A stretch of DNA of 64,000 nt. It comes from Pseudopontixanthobacter vadosimaris. GTDB lineage: Bacteria; Pseudomonadota; Alphaproteobacteria; Sphingomonadales; Sphingomonadaceae. Positions 28,006-37,107 of the stretch are shown here, one piece after another (positions within the stretch are counted from its first letter, which is position 1; every line of letters begins with the position of its first letter). The stretch covers positions 62,001 to 126,000 of the forward strand of contig NZ_JABASZ010000042.1 of assembly GCF_012979275.1 (NCBI RefSeq). Reading direction: 5' to 3'. Under the pieces are notes generated by a model, which saw only the letters and a list, made by a program, of their open reading frames with translations, made no database searches and had not been told where the DNA came from. The translations under genes were made by a program, and so were the position numbers.

Positions 28006-28413
28006 TTAACCTGCGGCCAAGCTGCCGATCTCGACATAGCCGGTCGGCCCGGCAGGACCGCAGCATCCCCAGCACCAGCCACCGGCAAAATCGAGCGCTT
28101 CGAAAGTCGATCCGCCGTCCAGCCGGACGATCGCCGCTGCATCTACGGCAGGTGCGAAGCGCAATGTCGCGCCTTCGGACCCGATGCTGCGCTTCTGCGG
28201 CTGAACGTAATGCGTGACCAGGAACCGGTCGGCAAGCGCGACATGCGCCATGTCGCCGCGCAGGGGCAAGGTGCCCGGTTCCGGTCTCTCGACCGGACCG
28301 GCCAGCGTCACGGTGCCGCGCGGGAGATCATATTGGCACGCTTCGCTCACGGTTTCGTCAAGGCTTTCATTGATTGCAGCGGGCCATCTAGGCCCAGATT
28401 GCGCCGGTGGCAA
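28006..28413 (-). CDS. Stand-alone bacterial SH3-domain protein
   Basis: A 135-residue protein from a TTG at 28413, or 114 residues from a GTG at 28350; neither start has a strong ribosome-binding site. The block LRGDMAHVALADRFLVTHYV followed by an SH3-like barrel (LRFAPAVDAAAIVRL to GPTGYVEIGSL) resembles the N-terminal half of the C40 (NlpC/P60) peptidases that I recall beside leucyl aminopeptidase genes in sphingomonads. The catalytic Cys/His peptidase domain is absent. The frame stops and argC begins one base later. It may be a shortened peptidase that now only binds cell wall. There is no signal peptide. Two adjacent cysteines occur in CWGCCGP. Confidence 0.7.
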   Translation of the reverse strand: MPPAQSGPRWPAAINESLDETVSEACQYDLPRGTVTLAGPVERPEPGTLPLRGDMAHVALADRFLVTHYVQPQKRSIGSEGATLRFAPAVDAAAIVRLDGGSTFEALDFAGGWCWGCCGPAGPTGYVEIGSLAAG

Positions 28414-28431
28414 CTTCGCCGCGCGGGCGGG

Positions 28432-29847
28432 TCAGGCGGCGGGGTAGCGCGACTTCAGCATGTGAAATGCCGCGCGCAGCCCCAATGCGGCACCGCCTTT
28501 CGGCCTGCCCGGCTTTGCTGCGGGCTGCCAGGCGAAGGTGTCGAAATGCGCCCAATCGATGAGCGAACCATCGGCATTGTCGCCCACGAACTTGTCGAGG
28601 AACAGACCCGCCACGCTTGCGCCGGCAAAGGAATTGCCATGTGCATTGTTCGTATCGGCGATGTCTGAATTCAAGAATTCCGCATATTGTGCGGGCAGCG
28701 GCAGGCGCCAGCATTCGTCGTCATGCGCCTTGCCGGCGTCGAGAAATGCCTGTGCAGTGTCGTCGCGGCGCGTCATCAATGCGGGCAGATCGGGGCCGAG
28801 CGCCACCCGTGCCGCACCGGTCAGGGTGGCGAAATCGATCAGCAGTTCGGGGTCGTCCTCGCTCGCCCTGGTCAGCGCGTCGGCCAGGATCAGCCGGCCT
28901 TCCGCATCGGTATTGCCGATCTCGACCGTCAACCCCTTGCGCGAGGTCAGCACGTCGCCGGGGCGGAAGGCATTGCCTGCAATCGCGTTTTCCACGGCCG
29001 GAACCAGCAGGTGCAGGCGCACGTCCAGCCCGGCCTCCATGACCAGGCCTGCGAGGGCGAGTGCGTGGGCCGCACCGCCCATGTCTTTTTTCATGAGCTT
29101 CATGCCGCTGGCGCTTTTCACATCCAGCCCGCCGGAATCAAAGCAGACTCCCTTGCCGACGATCGCAAGACGCGGCGCGTCCTTGCGGCCCCATTCGAGC
29201 CTGATGAGGCGCGGCGCATGTTCGCGTGCCGCTGCCCGCCCGACCGCATGGACCATCGGGTAGTCGCGCTCCAGCGCATCGCCGCGCGTCACCGTCAGTT
29301 CGGCACCGTGCCTGCGCGCCAGATCCCCGGCTTCCGCTTCGAGCGCGGCGGGGCCCATGTCCTCGGCAGGCGTGTTCACCAGATCGCGCACCTTGTTGAC
29401 GGCACGTGCCTCTGCGCGCGCCAGCTCCAGACCTCTTGCATCGCGCGTCAGCAGGATGCGAGCGCCTGTGGCGGAATTATTGCTGAGATACCGGTCGAAA
29501 CGGTACTGCGCCACTTGCCAGCCATGCACGGCCGGGCCCGGGTCGCATTCCTGAAGGCGGTAGGTTCCCTCCGGCAGTGCTTCGGCCAGTTTTGCAAGGC
29601 ACCAGCTCGACAGGCTGCCGGCATCGGCAACCCCGCCGACGGCGAACCAGGCTCCGGCCTTTCCCGACCCGCACGGGACTATCGCGGTCTGATAACCGCT
29701 GCCATCGAATTTCTGCGCATCGAGCACCGCCCTCTGCCCTTCGTTCAGGGTCTCGCGCCATGCGGCATGATTGTTCTTGTCGACGATGTGGATCGCAACT
29801 GCATCCTGGCCGCGGTCGGCCTGTAGCAAATCTGTCTGAATGGTCAT
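28432..29847 (-). CDS. Leucyl aminopeptidase family protein (M17)
   Basis: A 471-residue cytosolic metallopeptidase of the M17 family. The family signature NTDAEGRL is at 312-319. Other metal and catalytic elements are VGKGVCFDSGGLDVKSASGM and KDMGGAAHALALA. The N-terminal macro-like domain is diverged. The frame extends upstream, but that part is antisense to the divergent lipoprotein gene. The ATG at 29847 gives the family N-terminus. The gene lies 18 bases before the SH3 gene and is divergent from the lipoprotein gene at 29932. Confidence 0.93.
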   Translation of the reverse strand: MTIQTDLLQADRGQDAVAIHIVDKNNHAAWRETLNEGQRAVLDAQKFDGSGYQTAIVPCGSGKAGAWFAVGGVADAGSLSSWCLAKLAEALPEGTYRLQECDPGPAVHGWQVAQYRFDRYLSNNSATGARILLTRDARGLELARAEARAVNKVRDLVNTPAEDMGPAALEAEAGDLARRHGAELTVTRGDALERDYPMVHAVGRAAAREHAPRLIRLEWGRKDAPRLAIVGKGVCFDSGGLDVKSASGMKLMKKDMGGAAHALALAGLVMEAGLDVRLHLLVPAVENAIAGNAFRPGDVLTSRKGLTVEIGNTDAEGRLILADALTRASEDDPELLIDFATLTGAARVALGPDLPALMTRRDDTAQAFLDAGKAHDDECWRLPLPAQYAEFLNSDIADTNNAHGNSFAGASVAGLFLDKFVGDNADGSLIDWAHFDTFAWQPAAKPGRPKGGAALGLRAAFHMLKSRYPAA

Positions 29848-29931
29848 AATGGCCTGATGGCACAGGTCAGGCGCCTTGTCAGCATCCGGTCGCTGGCGCA
29901 TATGAAAACGATGCTGCGAAAGGACATGGCG

Positions 29932-30822
29932 ATGCGGCTCGCATCTGTTGCGAAACCGGTAATCGGGGCGGTTGTTTATCTCGCGCTCTGCGCCTGCGCA
30001 CCGGATGCGGGTAGCAATGATGCGGCGCAGGCGGGTCAAGGCGATGCGATGGCCGCCGGAAAGCGGGCCGATGCTAATGCTGCGCCGCGTGTTGGCGGAG
30101 TGCGGGCGAGTGCTACTGCACGTGCCGGCGATAGCGCCGAAACCGCCTTGTCGGGCGCATTTGCGGTGGAGGAGACGACCGAACTCTACGAATTCGAATA
30201 TGCATGGCCGGAAGCGGCAGGGGATGAACCCGGCCTTCGCGCCCTGTTGGACCGGCGCCGCCAGAACAGCCTCGAACTGCTGCAGGAAAATGCGACCAGG
30301 GGACGCGCGGATGCACGGGACAGCGGCTTTCCCTACAATCGTTATCTGCTGCGCGTTAACTGGGAAATTGTGGCCGATCTGCCGGATTATCTGTCGCTCT
30401 CTGCCCGCCGGTCGAGCTATACTGGCGGCGCGCATGGCAATTACGGCTTCAACTCGCTGATCTGGGACCGGAAAAGCCGGACGGCGTTGAAGCCGGAAAG
30501 TTTTTTCAGCGACATGGCGGCCCTGGAGGATGCGGTGCGGGAGCCGTTCTGTACCGGCTTGCAGGAGGAGAGGGCCAGACGCCGCGCGGATGTCGATGCG
30601 GAAGATATTGCCGACGATTTCAGGCAATGCCCTCCGCTGAAGGATATGACCATCCTTCTCGGATCGTCCAGCGGACGAAGGTTCAACCGGCTGGGGCTGC
30701 TGGCCGGCCCCTATGTGGCAGGTCCGTTTTCCGAGGGAGCTTACGAGATCGACGTTCCGATCACGGCGGCGATCCTGGAGGCGGTCGATCCACGCTACCG
30801 CGACGCTTTCGCTCTGCGCTGA
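29932..30822 (+). CDS. DUF4163/DUF3298 lipoprotein
   Basis: A 296-residue lipoprotein. The signal peptide ends in lipobox LCAC (about residue 22 from this start). After an Ala-rich linker comes a domain of the PdaC/RsiV-like type: YPYNRYLLRVNWEIVADLP-like strands and the telltale SSYTGGAHGNYGFNS. The C-terminal DUF3298 part ends with GPFSEGAYEIDVPIT. Families with these domains include a Bacillus anti-sigma factor and a deacetylase accessory region, but no catalytic role can be claimed here. GAAAGGA lies seven bases before the ATG at 29932; earlier ATGs at 29902 and 29926 are less well placed. Confidence 0.8.
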   Translation: MRLASVAKPVIGAVVYLALCACAPDAGSNDAAQAGQGDAMAAGKRADANAAPRVGGVRASATARAGDSAETALSGAFAVEETTELYEFEYAWPEAAGDEPGLRALLDRRRQNSLELLQENATRGRADARDSGFPYNRYLLRVNWEIVADLPDYLSLSARRSSYTGGAHGNYGFNSLIWDRKSRTALKPESFFSDMAALEDAVREPFCTGLQEERARRRADVDAEDIADDFRQCPPLKDMTILLGSSSGRRFNRLGLLAGPYVAGPFSEGAYEIDVPITAAILEAVDPRYRDAFALR

Positions 30823-30896
30823 TCGTTGCGGGCCTGACGCGGCCGCTTCTCCTTCTCCCCCTCGCAATTCCGGCGCGGTGACGCTACATCGGCGGC

Positions 30897-31727
30897 ATGA
30901 CTCAATATCAGACTATCGAAGGCGACGAGACCGTCATCCGTGACGGCACGATCAAGCTGCATACCGAAGCCGGTTTTGCCGGAATGCGGCGGGCAGGCGC
31001 ATTGGCTGCCGAAATCCTCGACGAGGTGGCGCGGATGGTGGAGCCGGGCATCACCACCGCGGCTATCGACGATCGCGTCCGCGAGATGACGCTGGACAAT
31101 GGGGCGGTGCCCGCGACCATGGGCTATCGCGGTTACCAGCACAGCTGCTGCATCTCGATCAATCATGTCGTTTGTCACGGTATCCCTTCGGAAAAGGTCT
31201 TGAAGGAAGGCGATATCGTCAATGTCGACGTGACGCCGCTGCTGGATGGCTGGCATGGCGACACCAGCCGGATGTACATGGTCGGCGAGGTTTCGCTGAA
31301 GGCGCGGCGGCTGGTCGAGGTGACTCACGAATGCCTGATGCTGGGGATCGAGGCGGCACAGCCCGGCGCGCGGCTGGGCGATATCGGTGCGGCGATCGAG
31401 GCGCATGCCCGCCAGTATCGCTATGGCGTGGTGCGCGAATTCTGCGGCCATGGTCTGGGCCGCCTGTTCCACGATGCGCCCGAGGTCGTGCATGCGGCGA
31501 AAGCGGGAACCGGGCCGGAACTGAAGCCGGGCATGTTCATGACCATCGAACCGATGATCAACGCGGGCAAGGCGTGGGTCAAGCTGCTCAACGATGGCTG
31601 GACGGCGGTGACCCGCGACAAGTCGCTTTCGGCGCAATTCGAGCATTCGATCGGCATTACCGAGACCGGGAACGAGATATTCACGCTCAGCCCTACCGGG
31701 CTGCACAAGCCGCCCTATGCGGCCTAG
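30897..31727 (+). CDS. map: Methionine aminopeptidase type I
   Basis: Removes the initiator methionine from nascent proteins with a two-metal centre. The 276-residue protein has metal ligands D111 in NVDVTPLLDG, D122 in GDTSRM and H185 in EFCGHGLGRLFHDAP, plus glutamates in FMTIEPM and QFEHSIG. There is no N-terminal zinc-finger or SH3 extension. The stop overlaps the ccmB stop on the opposite strand by three bases, so the two genes converge with no space for a terminator between them. Confidence 0.97.
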   Translation: MTQYQTIEGDETVIRDGTIKLHTEAGFAGMRRAGALAAEILDEVARMVEPGITTAAIDDRVREMTLDNGAVPATMGYRGYQHSCCISINHVVCHGIPSEKVLKEGDIVNVDVTPLLDGWHGDTSRMYMVGEVSLKARRLVEVTHECLMLGIEAAQPGARLGDIGAAIEAHARQYRYGVVREFCGHGLGRLFHDAPEVVHAAKAGTGPELKPGMFMTIEPMINAGKAWVKLLNDGWTAVTRDKSLSAQFEHSIGITETGNEIFTLSPTGLHKPPYAA

Positions 31728-32398
31728 CTGTCGCGCACGCTGCGGATTGCAGCGCCCCCGGCAAACGGCGCGATGGCGAGCGCGACGAGGCTGATTGCGG
31801 CGGCGAGCAGAATGCCGCCGCCGGTACCATTATCATCGGGCCGCGCCAGACTGCCCGCGCCGAAGATCAGGATTGGCGTCGCCAGCGGCACCAGGAGTAA
31901 TCCCGCCAAAGCGGTGCCGCCGCGCAAACCCGCCGTCAGCGCCGCGATGGTGACCCCGATGGCGGCAAGGCCCGGTGTTCCCGCCAGCAGCCCCAGCACG
32001 ACTGTCTTCAGAGTCGGGCCGTCGAGGCCCAGCAGCGCCGATGCGGGCAGGGTGGCCACGATCAGCAGGGGCGCGAAACTCAGCCAATGGGCCGCCACGC
32101 GAATGGCGATGACCGCTTCGTCGGCGATACCGCGCAGGGCCAGCTGATCGAACACGCCCTGTTCGATGTCCGGTGCGATCAGCCGGTCCAGCGGCAGGAG
32201 GGATGCAAGCAGGGCCGCTACCCAGATGACGCCGCCGCCGGTGCGGCCCAGAAGCTCCGCATCCGGCCCCACGGCGAAGGGGAAGAGCATGGCGATGGCG
32301 AGGAAGAACAGGAATGGCAACAGGCTCTGCCCGCTTCGCCCGCCGGGCAGGAGCATCGCCAGATCGCGGCGCAGAAGGGTGAAGAAGATCCGGGTCAC
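31724..32398 (-). CDS. ccmB: Heme exporter protein CcmB
   Basis: Six-helix membrane subunit of the CcmAB(CD) transporter used in cytochrome c maturation system I. The 224-residue protein begins RIFFTLLRRDLAMLLPGG, followed by alternating hydrophobic helices. The conserved element APDIEQGVFDQLAL lies after helix 2. The ATG overlaps the ccmA stop by four bases. ccmC and later maturation genes are not in the window, so the pair stands alone here. Confidence 0.94.
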   Translation of the reverse strand: MTRIFFTLLRRDLAMLLPGGRSGQSLLPFLFFLAIAMLFPFAVGPDAELLGRTGGGVIWVAALLASLLPLDRLIAPDIEQGVFDQLALRGIADEAVIAIRVAAHWLSFAPLLIVATLPASALLGLDGPTLKTVVLGLLAGTPGLAAIGVTIAALTAGLRGGTALAGLLLVPLATPILIFGAGSLARPDDNGTGGGILLAAAISLVALAIAPFAGGAAIRSVRDS

Positions 32399-33036
32399 CA
32401 GGGATGCTCGCGCAGATCGAGCGTGCGGTGATCCGGCACCGCGATGGGCTGGTGGGATGCTATGATGACGATGCCGCCGCCCATGCGCTTCGCCGCGATC
32501 AGCCGTTCCAGCATCGCGGCACCTTCGGCATCAAGGCCGTTCAGCGGTTCGTCCAGTAGCCAGTTCGCGGCTCCTTGCAAGGCAAGCCGGGCAAGACCCG
32601 CCCGGCGGCGCTGGCCGGTGGAAAGATAGCGAACGGGAACATCCATGAGGTCCGACAATCCGAATGGCTCGAATTCAGCCGGATGCCCATCGAGTCTTGC
32701 CCAGAAGCCGAGAGCTTCTGCCAGCGGCAAATCTCCATCCAGCGCCGTTCGATCCTCGAGATAGCCGAGGGAACCCTGCCACACTACTTTGCCGGGGGCT
32801 GCCGCTTCTCCATGCGCGCCGTATCGCGCCGGCCTGCGCAGCCCGGCCAGCATCTGCAACAGGCTCGTCTTGCCGATGCCGTTCGGCCCCGTCAGATGCA
32901 GCGCCTCGCCCGCCGACAGGTCGAGGTTCAGCCCCCCGAACAGCGGACGGTCGCCGCGGCGGCAATAAAGGTCATGCGCTGCAAGCGATGTTTGCGTTCC
33001 GGCCAGTGGCGTGCCCTGTTGCGCTGCAGCTTGCAT
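32395..33036 (-). CDS. ccmA: Cytochrome c biogenesis ATP-binding protein CcmA
   Basis: ATPase of the Ccm ABC transporter. The 213-residue protein has Walker [10 protein letters not shown] at 50-58, the ABC signature LSTGQ at 138-142 and Walker B WLLDEP at 159-164, with the switch histidine in IASHQP. The first 12 residues are an unconserved leader. A frame 60 bases longer exists, but the ATG at 33036 fits the family N-terminus. It overlaps ccmB by four bases and is divergent from the pterin dehydratase gene across 53 bases. Confidence 0.95.
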   Translation of the reverse strand: MQAAAQQGTPLAGTQTSLAAHDLYCRRGDRPLFGGLNLDLSAGEALHLTGPNGIGKTSLLQMLAGLRRPARYGAHGEAAAPGKVVWQGSLGYLEDRTALDGDLPLAEALGFWARLDGHPAEFEPFGLSDLMDVPVRYLSTGQRRRAGLARLALQGAANWLLDEPLNGLDAEGAAMLERLIAAKRMGGGIVIIASHQPIAVPDHRTLDLREHPW

Positions 33037-33089
33037 GGGGCGGGTCGTTAGGCGAAAGGCACCGGGCGAACAAGCAAGGGAGATACGAT

Positions 33090-33380
33090 ATGGCAATTGC
33101 CCGGTTGAACGAGGCGGAGCGTACAGCCGCGCTGAACGATTTGCCTGAATGGAGCGAAACGCGCGGCGGAGCAGCGATCGAACGGCAGTTCACCTTCGCC
33201 GATTTCAGCGAAGCCTTCGGTTTCATGACGCGAGTGGCCCTGCTGGCCGACGCACAGGATCATCACCCCGAATGGTCCAACGTCTACAACCGCGTCACTA
33301 TCGCCCTGACGACGCATGATGCCGACGGGTTGAGCGAGCGCGATGTTGCCATGGCCAAAGCCATCGACGCGCTGCTCTGA
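33090..33380 (+). CDS. phhB: 4a-hydroxytetrahydrobiopterin dehydratase (pterin carbinolamine dehydratase)
   Basis: Regenerates the pterin cofactor after aromatic amino acid hydroxylation. The 96-residue protein has the family core [15 protein letters not shown] with catalytic H58 and H59, and the third histidine H76 in [17 protein letters not shown] sits eight bases before the ATG. No phenylalanine hydroxylase gene is adjacent, so the protein may serve a distant hydroxylase or another role such as molybdopterin-related recycling. It converges on the SDR gene with four bases between stops. Confidence 0.93.
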   Translation: MAIARLNEAERTAALNDLPEWSETRGGAAIERQFTFADFSEAFGFMTRVALLADAQDHHPEWSNVYNRVTIALTTHDADGLSERDVAMAKAIDALL

Positions 33381-33384
33381 TCCC

Positions 33385-34209
33385 TCAGCGACCCAGCGGG
33401 CGAGCGCTATCGCGCGCGCGCTTCCGCACCCTGCCGGGCATCCAGCGGGTGCCAAAGGCGAGGGCATGGGCGGTCTTGCCCACCCTGGTGTGCAATTTCT
33501 CGCCATGCACCGCGTCCCAGGCCGCCTGCGCCACCTGCAGGACGGGCGTGATCTCCAGCCCGGCATCCGTCACGCGCTGGCGAATATTCTCGTTGCTGCG
33601 CTGGTTGGGCGAATGTTCCAGCAGCGGCGTGTCGATGAAGCCAGGCATGATGGAGCGCACCTTGATGTTGTCCTCGCTCCATTCCGCGTCCAGCGCCTCG
33701 GTCACCGCGCGAACGCCGAACTTGGTGGCGGAATAGACCGATGCGCCGCTGGTGCCGTAAATTCCGGCGGCGCTGGCGGTGTTCAGCAGGCAGGAATCCG
33801 GCGCGCTTTTCTGCAGATAGGGATAGACCGCCTGCGCGCCGAACAGCACGCCTTTCAGGTTGATGTCGAGGCAGCGCTCGATTTCCTCGACCGAGTTTTC
33901 CGTCAGCGATCCGCCCAGCGGGATGCCCGCATTGTTGACGAGAACATCGATCCGCCCGCCCGCAGCAATGTTGAAGGCCGACAGCGCCCGGTCCCAGGCA
34001 TCGCGGTCGCGCACGTCGAATTCATGGGAATAGTGATAGCCGCCCGGCAGCAGCGCCTCGGTCTTGCGCATCCCTTCCGCATCCACATCGCCCAGACCGA
34101 CGAACCAGCCGCGTTCGCCGAAATAGGCGGCGATGGCCTGACCGATGCCGGACCCGCCGCCGGTGATGAAAATAGCCTTGCGCTCGCCCAAAATCTCTCT
34201 CCTGCCCAT
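33385..34209 (-). CDS. Short-chain dehydrogenase/reductase
   Basis: A 274-residue classical SDR. The NAD(P) motif is TGGGSGIG (16-23), the structural motif is NNAG (92-95), and the catalytic residues are S146, Y159 and K163 in YSATK. Asp in LGDVDAEG after the second strand suggests NAD rather than NADP. The last 25 residues are Arg-rich (WMPGRVRKRARDSARP). The substrate is not predictable. It follows the S9 peptidase gene on the same strand by 51 bases. Confidence 0.92.
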   Translation of the reverse strand: MGRREILGERKAIFITGGGSGIGQAIAAYFGERGWFVGLGDVDAEGMRKTEALLPGGYHYSHEFDVRDRDAWDRALSAFNIAAGGRIDVLVNNAGIPLGGSLTENSVEEIERCLDINLKGVLFGAQAVYPYLQKSAPDSCLLNTASAAGIYGTSGASVYSATKFGVRAVTEALDAEWSEDNIKVRSIMPGFIDTPLLEHSPNQRSNENIRQRVTDAGLEITPVLQVAQAAWDAVHGEKLHTRVGKTAHALAFGTRWMPGRVRKRARDSARPLGR

Positions 34210-34260
34210 GTTTTCGGCAGATGATAGCAGCAGGGACGGCTTTGTCAGCAGCTTAGCGCA

Positions 34261-36279
34261 TCAGGTCTTTTTCCTGCCGATCTGCGCCGCTACCAGCCCT
34301 TCGACATATTCGGCGCCGGTCACGATCTCCGCCGTCGCATGATGCAGCGCGTCGCCTATTGCCTCGGCCCGGCCGCCGAGGAACTGCGCGAGGAAATTTT
34401 CGGCGATGGCGTTGAAGGCGATATTGTTGGCGGGCTTGGCAAAGCCGTGGCCCTCGTCCGGGTAGAGCACGTAGGTCACCGGAATGTCGCGGGTCCGCAT
34501 GGCATCGACGATCTGATCGCTTTCCGCCTGATTGACGCGGGGATCGTTCGCACCTTGCGCGATCAGCAGCGGCCTGACGATATCTTCCGCACTGTGAAGC
34601 GGGCTGCGCTCCTTCAGCAGGGCGAGACCTTCCTCCGTATTCGGATTGCCCATCCGGTCATGGAACTGCCGGATCATCGGCACCCAGTAAGGAGGAATCG
34701 TCTCCAGCAATGTCTGCAAGTTCGACGGGCCGACGATATCCACCCCGCAGGCAAAGACTTCCGGCGTGAAGGCAAGCCCCGCCAGCGTGGCGTAACCGCC
34801 ATAGGATCCGCCCATGATCGCGACTGTGTCGCTGCCTGTCACCCCGCGTTCCACCGCCCATGCGACCGCATCGAGCAGATCGTCATGCATGGCCTTGCCC
34901 CATTCGAGGTCGCCTGCGGAAATGAAGCTCTTGCCGAAACCGGTGGAGCCGCGGAAGTTCACGCTCAGCACGGCGTAGCCACGATTGGCGAGCCATTGAT
35001 GCGTCCCGTTGAAGCCGTAAGCGTCGCGCGCCCATGGCCCGCCATGCACCAGCAGCACCATCGGAACGGCCCGCGTCGGATTACCCTGTGCATCGGCGGC
35101 CGAACTGGCGGGCAGGGTAAGATAGCTGGGCAGAACCAGCCCGTCGCGCGCCGTGATCTCGCACGCCTGCATCGGCTGGAGCGGCGCGCCTTCCAGTTCG
35201 GGCCGCGCCGTATAGAACGGCGTCAGCGTTCCCGCCACGCGGTCGTAGATCCAGGTCTGCGCCGGTTCGGTCAGCGGGTCGTTGGCAACGATCCATCTGG
35301 TGTCGTCACGGGTTCGCGACTGAACGCCGAAATCGCCTTTCAGATTGTCGCGCAGGAAATCGAGCGATTTGCCGATGTCGGGATCGAGCGCGGTCCATTC
35401 GTTACGCAGATAATTGACGGAATAGGCCTGCACCTCGCCCGTCTGCTGATCCTGCATCGCACCGCCGATATCGGCCCGGTCGTCCTCCGCGATCACCCGC
35501 CGTTCGCCGGATTTCGTATCTTCGGCAATCAATGCTGCCGTGTTCCGCCCCCGGCTGTCGATCCAGTACAATATCCCGCCGTCGGTGGTGTAGCCGGCGG
35601 GGCTGGTCGTCAGACTGTCGGCAAGGCCGGTGCTTTCGGAAGGTTCTTCCGCCACCTTGCCATTGTCCACCGCGAAATAATCCATGCCGCCGGCTTCGTT
35701 CGGCTTGATCGCCATGCGGATGGCAAGGCTGTCGTCCGAAAGGAATCCCGCAAAGCCTTCGTTCCGCATCACTTCGATCAATGCGCCCGTATTCAGATCG
35801 AGCATCCAGATATCGTGATATTGCGGATCGCGATTGTTCAGGCCCACCAGAATGCGGTCGCGGATGGTTTCCGATGCCCCGGCAATCTGCACCCGCGTGT
35901 TCTCGAACGGCGTGAGGGTCCGCTCTTCGCCGCTGGCGACATCGACGCCGTAGAGCAGGAAATTCTCGTCGCCGCCCTTGTCCTGAATATAAAGCAGGCT
36001 GCGCGAATCCGGTGCCCAGAAATATTGCCGGATCGGGCGGTCGCTGGCCGCAGTCATCACCCGCGCATCAGCGGGATCGGAACAGGGTGCTATCCAGACA
36101 TTGAGGACGCCATCCTTGGGCGCCAGCCAGCTGAGCCATTCGCCATCGGGACTGATCTTGCCCGCCGCCCGCGTGGGATTGCCGAACAAGGCGCTGCGGG
36201 GGATCAGCGGAACTCTCGCGAGATCGGGCGTGCTGACGGGGGCAGAGCGTGCGGCGGCGCTATTGGTCGGTGCTGTCAT
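34261..36279 (-). CDS. S9-family serine peptidase (prolyl oligopeptidase-like)
   Basis: A 672-residue peptidase with an N-terminal beta-propeller (about 20-390) and a C-terminal alpha/beta-hydrolase domain. The catalytic triad is S492 in GGSYGGY, D579 in GANDPRVN and H611 in EGHGFAKP. The start at 36279 has a good AAGGA site five bases upstream, giving a cytosolic protein. However, just upstream a signal-peptide-like reading (MRLAAAFAFSLFLA from an ATG at 36358) lies in a neighbouring frame and would join this frame after skipping one base. The exported form may therefore have been lost by a frameshift or hidden by a sequence error. Confidence 0.9.
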   Translation of the reverse strand: MTAPTNSAAARSAPVSTPDLARVPLIPRSALFGNPTRAAGKISPDGEWLSWLAPKDGVLNVWIAPCSDPADARVMTAASDRPIRQYFWAPDSRSLLYIQDKGGDENFLLYGVDVASGEERTLTPFENTRVQIAGASETIRDRILVGLNNRDPQYHDIWMLDLNTGALIEVMRNEGFAGFLSDDSLAIRMAIKPNEAGGMDYFAVDNGKVAEEPSESTGLADSLTTSPAGYTTDGGILYWIDSRGRNTAALIAEDTKSGERRVIAEDDRADIGGAMQDQQTGEVQAYSVNYLRNEWTALDPDIGKSLDFLRDNLKGDFGVQSRTRDDTRWIVANDPLTEPAQTWIYDRVAGTLTPFYTARPELEGAPLQPMQACEITARDGLVLPSYLTLPASSAADAQGNPTRAVPMVLLVHGGPWARDAYGFNGTHQWLANRGYAVLSVNFRGSTGFGKSFISAGDLEWGKAMHDDLLDAVAWAVERGVTGSDTVAIMGGSYGGYATLAGLAFTPEVFACGVDIVGPSNLQTLLETIPPYWVPMIRQFHDRMGNPNTEEGLALLKERSPLHSAEDIVRPLLIAQGANDPRVNQAESDQIVDAMRTRDIPVTYVLYPDEGHGFAKPANNIAFNAIAENFLAQFLGGRAEAIGDALHHATAEIVTGAEYVEGLVAAQIGRKKT

Positions 36280-36540
36280 CCTATCCTTTTTGGGTGCGGC
36301 GGCGGCACTTGCAAGGCGCGAGGAAAAGACTGAAGGCAAAGGCGGCGGCCAGTCGCATGGTCCCGAAGACGGGTTGAAGACGGCACGACACGGAGGGAGC
36401 GACATGAGAGCTTTGCCATATGCCGTCGGAATCTTCCCGTCATCGCCGGATTATACATCTTCCTTCGTGGTATGGGCAGCTTCCAGTCCGACTGCAGAAA
36501 AGGCAAATCGTCCGAGATTGGGGTGGGAAGCGGACGTTGG

Positions 36541-37107
36541 TTAGGAAGGAGGCCAAGGAGGAAAACGGTCCTCGCATTCCTCTGACCGTAAAGAGTTCGG
36601 CCTTACGTTTAAAATCCGATAGACTGAGACATAGCCTTTAGGGGGCCAATCGGGATTGGCCTTGTTAGGAGGAATATACTCTGCCGCCGGGATGGGCGAG
36701 TAGACCCCAACTTGACAGATGCCCTGTTCTGTCAGCGACGCGATTGCCTGCCGATAGTGATCAGCCGTTGCGCTCGGCGGAAGATGCACGACCACGTGAG
36801 GGTTGCTTCCATGGGGGCCAACCTCAAGACCACGAACCAGTTCAGCAAAATCTTCAACTCTCTGTCCAGCTAACGTCCACTGCCCAGTCTCGGGCTTAAA
36901 CATCGGTAACTCTGGGATTTCGTCGCCGCTAAAAACCAGATCCTCGGTGCCCCATACCTGTACGGTGAAATCTGTTACATTCGGCACGTGCGTTCGTTGG
37001 GAGAACCAAAGTTTAGTTGCAAGGAATTGAGTGCCATGGACAATCACGACTGCGGCTAGGATCACTAACAGCAAGCCTCGTGCGCGACTGATCTTTCCCC
37101 CGAACAT
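36541..37107 (-). CDS. Single-pass membrane protein, orphan, faintly ExbD-like
   Basis: A 188-residue protein with one N-terminal transmembrane segment (about 10-29, ARGLLLVILAAVVIVHGTQF) and a soluble remainder. The stretch PHVVVHLPPSATADHYRQAI followed by ASLTEQGICQVGVYS has the pattern of the periplasmic domain of ExbD/TolR, but similarity is weak. I do not recognise the family. Three 60-base lines I counted within it are 47-53% G+C, well below its neighbours, which suggests recent arrival. No strong ribosome-binding site is visible. Confidence 0.6.
   Translation of the reverse strand: MFGGKISRARGLLLVILAAVVIVHGTQFLATKLWFSQRTHVPNVTDFTVQVWGTEDLVFSGDEIPELPMFKPETGQWTLAGQRVEDFAELVRGLEVGPHGSNPHVVVHLPPSATADHYRQAIASLTEQGICQVGVYSPIPAAEYIPPNKANPDWPPKGYVSVYRILNVRPNSLRSEECEDRFPPWPPS

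Noticed and set aside
29848-30867. 811-residue version of the leucyl aminopeptidase.
   Set aside because: The additional N-terminal half is antisense to the divergent DUF3298 lipoprotein and has no family similarity.
36406-36540. Small open frames between the S9 peptidase and the orphan gene.
   Set aside because: No ribosome-binding site or recognisable protein; the region is better explained as the upstream region of the peptidase.
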